Assembly: GCA_963697565.1 (NCBI GenBank)
Contig: CAVOOM010000007.1
Coordinates: 62,001 to 126,000 of the forward strand
Reading direction: 5' to 3'
DNA length: 64,000 bases
Origin: CAWFSE01 sp963697565
GTDB taxonomy: Bacteria; Actinomycetota; Actinomycetes; CAVWCF01
Of the stretch, positions 9,462 through 19,482 are shown piece after piece (within the stretch, counting starts at the first letter, position 1; every line of letters starts with the position of its first letter). The position numbers and the translations under genes are program-made. Below the pieces are notes generated by a model. The model was not told the origin of the DNA and ran no database searches. It saw only the letters and a list, made by a program, of their open reading frames with translations.

Positions 9462-11003
9462 TGCTGCTGCCCGAGGAACTCGGCCGCCGGCCCCGGCTCT
9501 TGGCGGGTCGGCGGGCCGGGCATCGGCAGCGGCAGGCCACCGCCGCGGGGGAGCGCCTCCGCGGGCTCCTCGTCGGCGGCCAGGACCCAGGTGTCCTTGG
9601 AGCCGCCGCCCTGGCTGGAGTTGACCACCAGCTCCCCCTCCGGCAGGGCCACCCGGGTCAGACCGCCCGGCAGGACCCACACCTCGTTGCCGTCGTTGAC
9701 CGCGAACGGCCGCAGGTCCACGTGCCGCGGGGCGATCCGGTCGTCGACGAGGGTCGGCGCGGTCGACAGCGCCACCGGCCGCTGGGCCACCCATCCGCGC
9801 GGGTCGGCCGCCACCCGCTTGCGCAGCTTGGCCAGCGTCTGCTCGTCGGCCCGCGGGCCGATCACGATGCCCTTGCCACCGGACCCGTCCACCGGCTTGA
9901 GGACCAGCCGGTCGAGGGAGTCCAGCACCCACGCGAGCTCGTCGCGGTCCTCCAGCCGGTACGTCTCCACGTTGTCGAGCACCGGCTCCTCGTTCAGGAA
10001 GTAGCGGATGAGGTCGGGGACGTAGGTGTAGACGAGCTTGTCGTCGGCGACGCCGTTGCCGACGGCGTTGGCGATCGTGACGTTGCCGGAGCGGGCGGCG
10101 TTGAGGATGCCGGGGACGCCGATGACCGAGTCCCCGCGGAAGTGCACCGGGTCGAGGAACTCGTCGTCCAGCCTGCGGTAGACCACGTGCACCGGGCGCT
10201 CGCCCCGGGTCGTGCGCATCCGCACCCGGTTGCCGGAGCACACCAGGTCGCGTCCCTCGACGAGCTCGACGCCCATCAGCCGGGCCAGCAGCGCGTGCTC
10301 GAAGTACGCCGCGTTGTAGACGCCGGGCGTGAGCACCACGACGACCGGGTCGCGCACCCCGGGCGGCGCCGCGGCGCGCAGGGCGGCGAGCAGCCGGGCG
10401 GGGTAGCCGTCGACCGGGTGGACGCGCTTGCTGGCGAAGAGCCCGGGGAAGAGCCGGGTCATCGCCCGCCGGTTCTCGATCACGTAGCTCACACCCGAGG
10501 GCACCCGCAGGTTGTCCTCGAGGACGCGGAAGCGGCCCTCCTCGTCGCGCACGAGGTCGACGCCGGCCACGTGCACGCGCACGCCGTTGGGGGGCGAGAC
10601 GCCGTACGCCTCGCGGTGGAACTCCGACGACGTCGTGACGAGACGCCTGGGGAGCACTCCGTCGGCGAAGACCTGGCCGGGCCCGTACACGTCGGCGAGA
10701 AACGCCTCCAGCGCGCGTACCCGCTGCTGGACGCCGCGCACGACCGTGTCCCATTCCGCGGCCGCGATCAGCCGGGGGATCAGGTCGAGGGGGAAGGGCC
10801 GCTCCTCGCCGCCGTGGGCGAAGGTCACCCCGCGGTCCTCGAACAGCCGGGACAGCTGGTCGGCGCGGTAGCGCAGGTCGGCCGAGCCCAGCGGCTGGAG
10901 CACCTCGAGGACGGCGTCGTACAGCGCCCGGGGGGCCCCCGGTCCACTGGAACATCTCGTCCCAGGAGGCCCCGAGGGCATAGTCCTCGAACAGATCCGC
11001 CAC
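9458..11003 (-). CDS. Circularly permuted type 2 ATP-grasp protein
   Basis: About 514 residues with the circularly permuted ATP-grasp fold, predicted to form an amide bond with ATP. Typical landmarks are VLEDNLRVPSGVSYV, VVVLTPGVYNAAYFEH, VANAVGNGVADDK-type loops, and LVLKPVDGSGGKGI, the glycine-rich ATP loop. It is first in the operon with alpha-E and transglutaminase genes. The true N-terminus is MADLFEDYALGASWDEMF from 11003; the frame breaks near 10938 inside a G5C6 run, consistent with one extra base. It is divergent from the SbtA-like permease gene, with a 16-bp palindrome in the spacer. Confidence 0.88.
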
Positions 11004-11051
11004 GGCGGGAGCCTAGGGACGTCTCGTTACGGGCGTGTGTCCAGTTGGCAA

Positions 11052-11067
11052 ACGAATCCGGATTCGT
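11052..11067. promoter_or_regulatory. 16-bp perfect palindrome between divergent genes
   Basis: ACGAATCCGGATTCGT is its own reverse complement. It lies in the 78-bp spacer between the ATP-grasp gene (start 11003, minus) and the SbtA-like permease (GTG 11082, plus), 14 bp before the permease start. The position fits a dimeric repressor site controlling the permease; the cognate regulator is not in view. Confidence 0.45.
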
Positions 11068-11081
11068 GTATCAATCTGCCT

Positions 11082-12101
11082 GTGTCAACCTGGGAGATCG
11101 CGCTCGCCAACCTCACGTCCGTCCCGGTCCTCGCCTTCGTGCTCGGCGCGTTGGCCGTCGGGCTGGGCGGCGACCTCCGCCTCCCGGAGCCGGTCCACCA
11201 GGCCCTGTCCGCCTACCTGCTCTTCGCGATCGGGCTCAAGGGCGGCGTGAGCCTCGTGCAGGCCGACCCGGCGGCGATCGGCCCACCGCTCGTCGCCACG
11301 ATCGCCCTGGGGCTGCTGATCCCGGTGGTGGCGTACGCGGCCCTGCGGCTCCTCACCCCGCTGGGTCCGGTCGACCGGGCCGGCGTCGCCGCCCACTACG
11401 GGTCCACGTCACTCGTCACGTTCACCGCGGCGCTGGTGCTGCTCGACGCGGCGGGCCAGTCGTACGAGGGATTCATGGCCACGCTGCTGGCCGTGATGGA
11501 GGTGCCCGGCATCGTCGTCGCGCTGCTGCTCGCCGGCAAGTCCGTCACGGGAGGCACCGGCTGGGCCCCGGTCCTCCGCGAGGTGCTCACCGGCCGAAGC
11601 GTGCTCCTGCTGGTGGGCGGCCTCGCCGTGGGCGCGGCCTCGGGCCCGGACGGGTACGAGCGGGTCGAGCCGCTGTTCGGCGCCCTCTTCCCCGGGGCGC
11701 TGGCGCTCTTCCTGCTCGACATGGGCGGCATCGCGGCGCGCAGGCTGCGCGACCTGCGCCGGGCCGGACCCGGGCTCATCGTCTTCGCCCTGGCCATGCC
11801 GGTCGCGATGGGCTCGCTGGGCGTGCTGGCCGGCACTGCGGCCGGCCTCTCGGTCGGCGGGGCGACCGTGCTGGGCGTGCTGGCCGGCTCGGCCTCGTAC
11901 ATCGCCGCGCCGGCGGCGGTGCGCATGGCGCTTCCGGAGGCCAACCCCGCCTACTCGCTGTCGGCGAGCCTGGGGATCACCTTCCCCTTCAACCTCGTCG
12001 TCGGGATCCCGATCTTGTACGCCCTGGCGCGGGCACGTCGGCTGAGGCGCCGCGCGCGGCGGGTGAATGCCGGGCTCGGGACGGCCAGGCTGGGAGACTG
12101 A
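11082..12101 (+). CDS. SbtA-like sodium-dependent bicarbonate permease family protein
   Basis: About 339 residues with roughly ten hydrophobic helices in two inverted halves, matching the DUF897/SbtA family. Family signatures visible are FAIGLKGGVSL in the first half, AAHYGSTSLVTFTAAL in the centre, and PEANPAYSLSASLGITFPFN near the end. Cyanobacterial SbtA takes up bicarbonate; in heterotrophs the substrate is inferred. The GTG at 11082 (VSTWEIALANLTS) is preferred because it puts the first helix at the expected place; the frame is open up to 11037. Confidence 0.82.
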   Translation: MSTWEIALANLTSVPVLAFVLGALAVGLGGDLRLPEPVHQALSAYLLFAIGLKGGVSLVQADPAAIGPPLVATIALGLLIPVVAYAALRLLTPLGPVDRAGVAAHYGSTSLVTFTAALVLLDAAGQSYEGFMATLLAVMEVPGIVVALLLAGKSVTGGTGWAPVLREVLTGRSVLLLVGGLAVGAASGPDGYERVEPLFGALFPGALALFLLDMGGIAARRLRDLRRAGPGLIVFALAMPVAMGSLGVLAGTAAGLSVGGATVLGVLAGSASYIAAPAAVRMALPEANPAYSLSASLGITFPFNLVVGIPILYALARARRLRRRARRVNAGLGTARLGD

Positions 12102-12121
12102 CGCAATGCGCAGGCGGACCC

Positions 12122-13102
12122 GTGGCGACTGAGGCCGGGGCGCCCTCGCTGCGCCGCTCGGCCTGGTCCCTCACTCAGCGCACCGCGGCGATCGGCTGGC
12201 GCTACCGGGTGACCGGCCTGGCCGCCGAGGCGGCGTTCTTCGCGCTGATCTCGCTGCCCCCGCTGATCCTCGGCCTGGTCGGCTCGATCGGCTACCTCGC
12301 CGACCGGCTCGAGCCGAACGTCGTCGACCGGCTGCGCGAGTACCTGCTGACCGGGTCGGCCACCTTCCTCACCCCCGAGGTGGTCGACGACCTCGTCAAG
12401 CCGCTGCTCGATGATGTGCTCACCCGCGGCCGGGCGGACTTCACGGTGCTCGGCATCGCGATCACCCTGTGGGCGGGGTCGCGCTCGCTCAATGTGTTCA
12501 TCGACACCATCTCGATCATGCACGGCTACGGCGGCCGGCGCGGGCCGTTCCACATCCGCGCCCTGTCGTTCGCCATGTACCTCGTGGCCCTCGTCGTGGG
12601 CATCATCGTGCTGCCGCTGCTCGTGATCGGCCCCTCGTGGCTCACCCGGACGTTCCCGGAGGCGGGCAACGCCGTCGACCTCCTCTACTGGCCCGTGGTC
12701 TCGCTGCTCGCGATCCCCTTCCTGGCCACGCTCGACCATGTGAGCGTGCCCGACCCGTCCTACCGCTGGCGGCGGGCGCTGCCCGGGGCGGCGCTGGCCT
12801 TCGTGCTGTGGGTGGCCTTCGCCTTCCTGCTGCGCATCTACCTCGGGGCGTTGTTCTCCGGCGCGTCGGTGTACGGCGGGTTCGCCGCCCCGGTGGCCGT
12901 GCTCTTCTTCGGCTACCTCACCGCCCTCGCGGTGCTCATCGGCGCGGCCCTCAATGCGGCGATCGGCGAGTTGTGGCCGGTGCCCGGCCGGGCCGAGTTC
13001 GGGCCGGTCGCCCGCGGGGTGGCCGCGTCGGCGGCGCCTGCCCGCGCCCGCCCCGGCGCCGGACTAACTAGGCCGGGTCGCCCCGCCGCGTGCGGGCCTT
13101 GA
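12122..13102 (+). CDS. YihY/BrkB family inner-membrane protein
   Basis: A 326-residue YihY-type membrane protein with about six transmembrane helices. Hallmarks are the amphipathic start RYRVTGLAAEAAFFALISLPPL, the ITLWAGSRSLNVFIDTISIMHGY loop, and FAAPVAVLFFGYLTALAVLIGAALNAAI near the end. The family has no settled function and is not RNase BN. GTG at 12122 is the likely start, 20 nt after the permease stop, so the two may be co-transcribed. The C-terminus overlaps the convergent pirin gene by 35 bp; an upstream stop in another frame suggests the tail may be frameshifted. Confidence 0.82.
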   Translation: MATEAGAPSLRRSAWSLTQRTAAIGWRYRVTGLAAEAAFFALISLPPLILGLVGSIGYLADRLEPNVVDRLREYLLTGSATFLTPEVVDDLVKPLLDDVLTRGRADFTVLGIAITLWAGSRSLNVFIDTISIMHGYGGRRGPFHIRALSFAMYLVALVVGIIVLPLLVIGPSWLTRTFPEAGNAVDLLYWPVVSLLAIPFLATLDHVSVPDPSYRWRRALPGAALAFVLWVAFAFLLRIYLGALFSGASVYGGFAAPVAVLFFGYLTALAVLIGAALNAAIGELWPVPGRAEFGPVARGVAASAAPARARPGAGLTRPGRPAACGP

Positions 13103-14051
13103 GCCGCACGCCCGGGAGCGCGGGGGCGGGCAGCGGCGGTCCGTCGTACGCCGTGACGACCCCGAATCGGCTGCCCGGGTCGGGTTGGGCGACGCCCGCC
13201 ATCCAGTCCGCGCGGGCCTCGGCGATCTCCTCGTGGCTGCGGCCGACGAAGTTCCACCACATCACCAATTCGTCCGGGAACGGCTCCCCGCCGAGGAGGA
13301 ACAGCCGCGCGCCGACCGGTGCCGTCAGCCGGACCTCGCGCCGGCCGGCGCCGAGGTAGGCCAGCGAGCCCGGCTCCAGGGCCCGCCCCTCGACCTGCGC
13401 CGACCCGTCGATGAGCAGCAGCGCGTGCTCCCACTCCGGGCGGAGCTCCAGCGCGCCGGTCCCGTGGACGGCCACTTCGGCGCCGACGATCGGGGTGTGC
13501 ATCCGGGCGGGTGACCGGGCGCCCATCAGCTCGCCGACGACGACGGTCGCGGTCCAACCGGCCGCCGACAGGGCCGGCAGCGCCGCGTGGTGCTCGAAGC
13601 GGGGCGGGCCATGCGCCTCCTGCGCGGGCAGCGCGATCCACAGCTGCAGTCCGTGCAGCACCGGGGACGCCCCGCGGGGGGAGACCTCCGCATGGGAGAT
13701 CCCCCGCCCCGCCGTCATCAGGTTCAGCTGCCCCGGCCGGATCGGCTGCACCGAGCCGACCGAGTCGGCGTGCCCGACCTCGCCGTCGAGCAGCCAGGTC
13801 GCCGTCTGCAGCCCGGTGTGGGGATGGGGCGGGACCTGCATCCCCGGACCGCCGAAGACGTCGTCGGGCCCGAAGTGGTCGGCGAAGCACCAGGCGCCCA
13901 CCATCCGCCGGGAGCGGTGCGGCAGCAGGCGGCGGACGACGGTGTGGGGGCCCAGCGCCACCTCCCGACCGGGCAGGGCGTCGTGCACCGGCCCCTCGGG
14001 CGGGCCGCCGGCGCAGGGGGTCTCCTGCGGGTCCAGAGCCAGATCGCTCAT
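13068..14051 (-). CDS. Pirin family protein
   Basis: A 327-residue bicupin of the pirin family. The N-terminal cupin carries the metal-site cluster PPHPHTGLQTATWLL, with a further ligand histidine in GRGISHAE. Some pirins have quercetinase-like dioxygenase activity and others act as redox-sensing cofactors, so the role here is open. Length is at the upper end of the family because of a C-terminal extension (SRFGVVTAYDGPPLPAP). Its 3' end overlaps the YihY gene. Confidence 0.88.
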   Translation of the reverse strand: MSDLALDPQETPCAGGPPEGPVHDALPGREVALGPHTVVRRLLPHRSRRMVGAWCFADHFGPDDVFGGPGMQVPPHPHTGLQTATWLLDGEVGHADSVGSVQPIRPGQLNLMTAGRGISHAEVSPRGASPVLHGLQLWIALPAQEAHGPPRFEHHAALPALSAAGWTATVVVGELMGARSPARMHTPIVGAEVAVHGTGALELRPEWEHALLLIDGSAQVEGRALEPGSLAYLGAGRREVRLTAPVGARLFLLGGEPFPDELVMWWNFVGRSHEEIAEARADWMAGVAQPDPGSRFGVVTAYDGPPLPAPALPGVRLKARTRRGDPA

Positions 14052-14060
14052 GCCGCGAGA

Positions 14061-14639
14061 CTAGGGGGCGTCGGGGCCTTCCTCGCGCAGCACGGCGGGC
14101 GTGCGGCGCTCGGGCCGGACCCCTCGCTTGTCGGCGTAGAACGCGCGCACCAGGTCCATGTCCGCCCGCACGTCGCCGCTGGGGCGCAGGCTCGGCCCGA
14201 ACCCGCCGGTGCGCGTCGGCCCGTCGAGGTATGTCAGCGCGATCGGCACCTTGGCCTCCTCGGCGATGCGGTAGAAGCCGGACTTCCAGTGCTTGCCGTG
14301 CCCGCGGGTGCCCTCGGGGGCCACGACGAGGGCAAGCGGCTCGCCCGCCGAGGCCCTGGCGACGAGGTCGGCGACCAAGGTGCCCGGGTTCTGCCGGTCG
14401 ACCGGGAGCCCGCCGAGCCCGCGCATCACGGCCCCGAACGGCGGGCGGAACATCTCCTGCTTGGCGAGGAAGTGCGGGCTCAGGTCGTTGGCCCAGGCGA
14501 TTCCCAGCATCAACGGGAAGTCGAGCCACGACGTGTGGGGGGCGCCGACCAGGACGCAGACGGGATCCGCGGGTGGCGGCCCGCCCTCGATCCGGTACCG
14601 GAGGGCGCGGACCACAAATCGGCCCACCGTCCGCTTCAT
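14061..14639 (-). CDS. 1-acyl-glycerol-3-phosphate acyltransferase-like protein
   Basis: A 192-residue PlsC-type acyltransferase. The catalytic HX4D motif is HTSWLD (about residue 35) and the second motif is APEGTR, which binds the phosphate of the acceptor. There is no clear transmembrane helix, so it is probably peripheral. The small size and the PHFLAKQEMFRPP motif match the short actinobacterial acyltransferases related to lysophosphatidate acyltransferase, but the acceptor cannot be read from sequence. It is followed by the pirin gene 9 bp downstream. Confidence 0.82.
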   Translation of the reverse strand: MKRTVGRFVVRALRYRIEGGPPPADPVCVLVGAPHTSWLDFPLMLGIAWANDLSPHFLAKQEMFRPPFGAVMRGLGGLPVDRQNPGTLVADLVARASAGEPLALVVAPEGTRGHGKHWKSGFYRIAEEAKVPIALTYLDGPTRTGGFGPSLRPSGDVRADMDLVRAFYADKRGVRPERRTPAVLREEGPDAP

Positions 14640-14690
14640 CGCCGCCTCGTCTCAACCGACCCTCGACCGACCCCGGGCAGCCAGCTGAGC

Positions 14691-16671
14691 TCAGCGTACG
14701 GGAGGGGTGGGCTCGCTCGTACCGAGCGTGAGGCGCCGAAGGACGGTGGCGCCCATGGGGACGAGGGTCGGCCCCCGACCGCCACCAGCGGTGGTGACCG
14801 AGAGGCCCCGGCGCTGCCAGGCGTGGCGGGCCGACGCGGCCTCCGTGCCAGGCGGCGGCAGGGCAGGGGTCAGCGACGCCACGTGGTCCGGCTCGATCGC
14901 GACTGGGTCCTCGACCCGGTCCACCACGACGTCGCGGAAGGCGGGGCCGTCCAGATCTGCGAGGTGGGTCCGCGCCACCTCCCGGCGGCCCGGGATCGGC
15001 TGGGCGAACAGCAGGGGGCCCCAGGCCGCCAGGGCCTCGTCCGCGGTGGTGCGAATCTCCGGCTTTGCGTGGAGGCGCACGGTCACCTCGGTCGTCCCCC
15101 GCCAGGGCCCGGCGAGGTGCAGGAGGCCGTCTTCGGAGGTGATCCGGCTCGCGTCCACTCCGGCGATGGCGACCTCGCTGGCCCAGATCGGCCGGCGGAT
15201 GGACCACGTGAAGTCAGCCTCGCCCTCGACCTCGAGGGTGAACGCGAGGTCCGACTCGCCGGGGTAGTCGGCGTGCTGCGTGACGGTGACGGGGACGCCG
15301 TCGACCGCGGTGCGCAGTGTCGACGCCGCGAACAGCAGGGCCACAAGCTGCGGCCGGCCGCCGCGCACGCCCCGCAGCCACAGGTAGCGCAGGTACGTCG
15401 GCAGCAGCCGCCCGGCGTTGGGCACGCAGCACACGGCCGCCTCGCGGTGCACGGGCGAGTACATGTACCGCGTCTGGGCGACCTCGGTGCTGGGCGGGCG
15501 GAAGCCCTCCACCCCGAGCATGGACAGCGAGTCGTCCGTCTTGAGGTAGGCCACGCCCCCCTCGATCGGGTCGCGGGCGCCCATGCCGACGTTGAGGACG
15601 AGCGACTCCATCCGGTCCGCCCAGGCGGGATCGCCGCTTACCTCGACCATGAGCCCGTACGAGTGCAGCAGCTCCTGGATCGAGCAGTACTCGTACCCGG
15701 TCTGCCCGGCCGAGCCGTCGGCATGGCAGAACTCGTCGCCGTTCGGTCCGCCCGACGGGGTCAGCGCGCGCTCCAGCTTGGCCTGGTACGCCGCCTGCAG
15801 CCGCGCGTAGGGGAGGGCCGCTTCGCCGCCCCCCTCGGCCGCGGCCTCCGCGATGGTGAGCGCCCGCCAGTGCTCGTACGTGTGCACGCCGTGGCCGGTG
15901 AAGTCCATGCTCGGGGTCCAGCAGAGCCGTCACCTGGATGTCGCGTCTCGGACACGGGCGCGGCGCAGTACTCCTCGTACAGCCACCGCGCGTACGACGC
16001 GAAGCGCGCGTCCCCGGTGAGGTGGGCGAGCTCCCAGAGCACATCGGTGAAGGCCAGCCCGTGGGCGACCCCGGCGAAGGAAGGCTCGGCGCCGAAGGGC
16101 CGCGAGCCCGCGTGCTGTGCTTGGGCATCGGGTAGCCGGCCATGGTGCGCTCGGCCGCCCGGCGCACGGCGGCCAGCACCTGGCCGTCGCCCGTGTGCCC
16201 GTGGTAGCCCAGCAGGGCGCGCAGCAGGGTGGCCTGCGCCCACAGCTCGCCGTTCTCGCCGACCTCGGGGAATCGGAGGTCCGGGGCGTAGATGCCGAGG
16301 TAGCCGTCGTCGTCCTGGGTCGCGAGCACCGCCTCGACGTAGGCCCGGGCCGCCGCGCGGTGGTCCTCGTCGCCGACCAGGAACGCATGCCGCAGCCACC
16401 CATCGCGCCAGTTCGACTGGGTCTCGGAGTTCCACCAGAGGAACTGCTGGGTCCACTCGGCGTCGTCGGACAACGCGCCGAGGTCCTTGGCCTCCACCGC
16501 CGCGGTGAGCCGGTCCCGGCCGTAGATGTCGTCGTCGACGATGAGGTCGGGGGCCAGCCGGTCCAGGTGGCCGACGAATCCCGCGACGAGGTCCGCGCGC
16601 ATCTGCGCGGCGATCCATCCCGCCGGCGAGACCTCCCGCTCGGGGAAGGGTCGGACGCGCGCTCGGCCCAT
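14691..16671 (-). CDS. GH127-type glycoside hydrolase (beta-L-arabinofuranosidase family)
   Basis: About 660 residues after repair, resembling the GH127/DUF1680 family of retaining beta-L-arabinofuranosidases. Typical stretches are WWNSETQSNWRDGWLRHAFL, DDDGYLGIYAPDLRF, GHGVHTYEHWRAL, and the cysteine-containing REAAVCCVPNAGRLLPTYL near the catalytic region. No signal peptide is apparent. The frame breaks near 16105 and 15914, both consistent with one missing base. The likely start is ATG 16671, but the upstream ClC gene is open straight into it, so a fusion or a hidden stop is possible (see findings). Substrate is inferred only. Confidence 0.75.
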
Positions 16672-18018
16672 CTGACGGGTGCTCCCGTTCTTCGGGTCGT
16701 GGCCGGACGTCAGGCGGCGCGCTGTCGCGGCCGGGCCGCCGGCGGCTGAGGAGCGCTTGTCTAGGGCGACCCGCGCCGCGAAGGCCGTCACCACGGCGAT
16801 CGCGACCTGCGGGACGACCTGCGAGGCGTTGGAGCCGAACAGCAGCATGGTCAGCGCGAAGGCGCTGAGCGGCAACCGCATCGCGGCCGCGGCGAAGGCG
16901 CCGATGCCGACGGCGAGGCCGCCCGCCAGGCCGAGGCCGGGCAGCTCCTGGATCAACACGCCGAAGGCGCCGCCGAGCATGATCGCGGGGAAGATTGGGC
17001 CACCGCGGAAGACGCTGAGCGACAGCGCGTAGCCCAGCCCCTTGAACACCAGCAGCGCCACGAGGGCCGAGGTGCCCCATGCCGCCGGGTCGCTCGTGAT
17101 CTCCTCCAGCGTCTCGCTGCCCGACGACGCGATGTCGAAGGGGCTGTTGCCGGTGATCAGGGCGTAGGCCGAGGCGCATGCCGCGACGGCGAGGCCGACG
17201 GCGACCGTCGCCCCGACGACGCGTCCCTTGCCCATCGAGCCCACGGAGTCGGCGATCCGACGCGCGCCGCTGAAGAGCCCGGCCATGACGACCGCCGCCA
17301 CGATGCCGACGGGTACGGCCCACAGCAGGTCGGCCAGGTCGGGGGAGGGCGCCGAGCTCAGCTTGACCAGCTGCAGGGACTGGGACTTGACCCCGGCGGT
17401 GTCTCCGAGGCCGGTGAAGACGAGGGAGCCCACGCCCACTCCGAGCAGGGCGGCCACGGTGGCCGCGATCACCGGCCCACCGGCGACGGCGACGACCTCG
17501 GCAAGGAGCACGACAGCCGTCAGCGGGCTGCCGAGGATGACCGCGACAGCGGCAGCCGCTCCGGCGGTCCCGATCAGGGCCTCCAGCCGGCCATGCGGGG
17601 AGAGCCGGACCACGCGCGACAGCCAGACCGCGGTGCCCATCCCCAGCCCGATGAGCGGTGCTTCGGGGCCCAGGACCACGCCGAGCGGCAGGCCGGCCAG
17701 GGCGGCCAGGGCGACACCCGGCACGAAGGACGGCTCGGTGGGCGCTCCACTCATCCCGTTCGCGGGGACATGGCCGCCACGCCCTGGGAGCGTGACGATG
17801 ACTGCCCCGACCAGCAGGCCGGACAGCGCCAACCACGGAACCGGCCACCACCACGGCGGGGCGTCGTAGCCGAGTTCACCCGGCAGCGTCTGCCAGACCC
17901 AGTCCTGGGTCACGTTGACCAGGCCGAGGAAGCCGAGGGCGACCAGCGAGACCGGGACGGCGACGAGCACTGAGGAGAGGACCACGCGCAGCAGGTCCTG
18001 TCGCCGGATCCCGTCCAT
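16672..18018 (-). CDS. ClC-type chloride channel/transporter
   Basis: About 440 residues of a ClC-family chloride channel or Cl-/H+ antiporter with ten or more hydrophobic helices. Family landmarks are GVVLGPEAPLIGLGMG (the GxExP selectivity region), AVILGSPLTAVVLLAE, FRGGPIFPAIMLGGAFG, and the late AAAMRLPLSAFALTMLL. The C-terminus has no CBS domains. In the given sequence no stop separates it from the GH127 gene; a TGA in the next frame at 16710-16712 would end it normally if one extra base lies upstream. Start ATG 18018. Confidence 0.82.
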
Positions 18019-18180
18019 GGCGGAGGTGGGGGCAGACAGTCACCGCGGCAGCCTGCCAGGGGGCCGGGACTCGGAGGACGCCCGCGAGGTCGCTGACGTC
18101 CGGCGCTAGTCAGCAGCCAGGTCCGGGCCTCGGGCCAGCGCCGCGAGAGGCGGATGGCCCGAGCTCGTGGAGCTCAGTGG

Positions 18181-19434
18181 CTACGGCCGGCTCATCCGCT
18201 GGTAGAGGAAGCCGCCGGCGAGGCCGACTGCCGAGACGCCCAAGGCGGTGGCGCCGAAGACGAGCAGGGGGCTGGGCCCCGACGAGAAGTCCTCGGCGGT
18301 GGCGGCTGCGGCCTGGAGCGAGGCCAGCGGCAGGGTCTGCGGGGACAGGCCCGGAGCTGAGTGGAGCCAAGGTGACGTCGGGCCCGACGACTCGCTCAAC
18401 GTGGTAGACGCGGCCCGACGAGGGGCCGTCGTTGTCCACCACGAACACCGGGTGGTTGGGCGAGGCCGTGAGAAGGGTGGCTGCCGGAGATGTGGCGGTG
18501 GTGCCCGCGGGCGTGAGGCCGAGGGCCTCAAGCACGCCAGCCACGGTGGGCGCGCCGACGAAGACGAACGACTCGGCATCGGCGCCGAACGCCTGCGCCA
18601 GCGCATTCGCCTGGTTGTCGTCCAAGGCGACCTCGCCCACGGGTGCCACGGCCCCCAGCGGGGTCTCCGCGGTTTCATCGGTCGTGTCGCCAGGCGGAAG
18701 CTCGTCGGGGGTGGGCGGCTCGTCGGTGGGTCCGCCGGCCTCCGGGTCGCCGGCTTCGTCGTTACCGGGGTTGGGGATCGGCCCGGCGATGGGGGACTGA
18801 CCCGCTTCGCTGGGGTCAAGGTTCGTGGGCAGAGGGGGCTGGGCGGGGAGTTCGCCGTCGATGGGCTCGGGGGCGGGCGGCGGTGTGGTGGTGTCGTCCG
18901 CCGACGGCGGCTCCCGCCTCGGCCGGGGTGAGCGGGTGATCAGGCAGGGGCCCGCCGACGGGGGACTGGCCGGCCTCGGTGGGGTCGAGGTTCGGGGGCA
19001 CGGGGGGCTGGGGCGGGGAGTTCGCCGTCGATGGGCTCGGGGGCGGGCGGCGGTGTGGTGGTGTCTCCGCCGACGGCGGCTCCCGCCTCGGCCGGGGTGA
19101 GCGGGTGATCAGGCAGGGGCGCGCCCACGGGGGACTGGCCCGCCTCGGCCGGGTCGGCTGGCGGCGGGGGCGGCGGCGGTGCCGGCGGCTGGCCATCGAT
19201 GGGGCCGTGCGGCGGCGGCGGTGTGGTGGCGTCGTCCCCGACGGCGGCTCCGGCCTCCGCCGGCGTCGGCGGATGGTCGGCCGGCGCGTCCTCGAGAAGC
19301 GGCGGGAGGTGCACCTGGATGTCGGGCACGTAGTCGCCGGGCTGCAGGTCGGTGTCGCCTAGAGGTTCGGCCTGGGGCAGGTCGAGATCCGGTGCGACGT
19401 CCTCGCTGATGGGGTGGTCGAACGTCTCGCTCAT
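18181..19434 (-). CDS. Acidic, proline-rich repeat protein with C-terminal membrane anchor
   Basis: About 417 residues after repair; I do not recognise the family. Order: an acidic N-terminus (MSETFDHPISEDVAPDLDL), then three copies of a repeat of about 57 residues containing PLTPAEAGAAVG and TTTPPPAPEPIDG, then a globular region (EVALDDNQANALAQAFGADA ... HPVFVVDNDG), then one transmembrane helix (LLVFGATALGVSAVGLAGGFLY) and a short RMSRP tail. It has no signal peptide, so it is probably tail-anchored. The frame breaks near 19008, 18897 and 18350, each fitting one extra base. A GGAGG ribosome site precedes ATG 19434, and the shared 20-nt element lies 61 nt upstream. Confidence 0.6.
18841..19130 (-). 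repeat. Tandem 170-171 bp direct repeat within the proline-rich gene
   Basis: The block starting at 18841 is repeated almost exactly starting at 19011 (period 170 bp); a third, more diverged copy continues to about 19280. The unit encodes the PAEAGAAVG...PPPAPEPIDG stalk repeat. The 170-bp spacing is one short of a codon multiple, and the copies differ by single bases that coincide with frame breaks, pointing to consensus errors in a repetitive stretch. Confidence 0.75.
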
Positions 19435-19482
19435 GATGGCCTCCGGGAGTGGGGCGGTTGGGTGAGAGCAGCCTGGCGCGCC

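Noticed and set aside
9461..13102. Open frame of 1213 codons on the plus strand
   Set aside because: The first two thirds are antisense to the ATP-grasp gene and out of frame with the SbtA-like permease. Only the YihY part from 12122 is supported.
12913..15207. Open frame of 764 codons on the minus strand
   Set aside because: It overlaps pirin, acyltransferase and GH127 genes in a different frame and has arginine/glycine-rich shadow composition.
18841..19280. CRISPR-like array
   Set aside because: The repeat unit is about 170 bp, coding and tandem without spacers, so it is a protein repeat.
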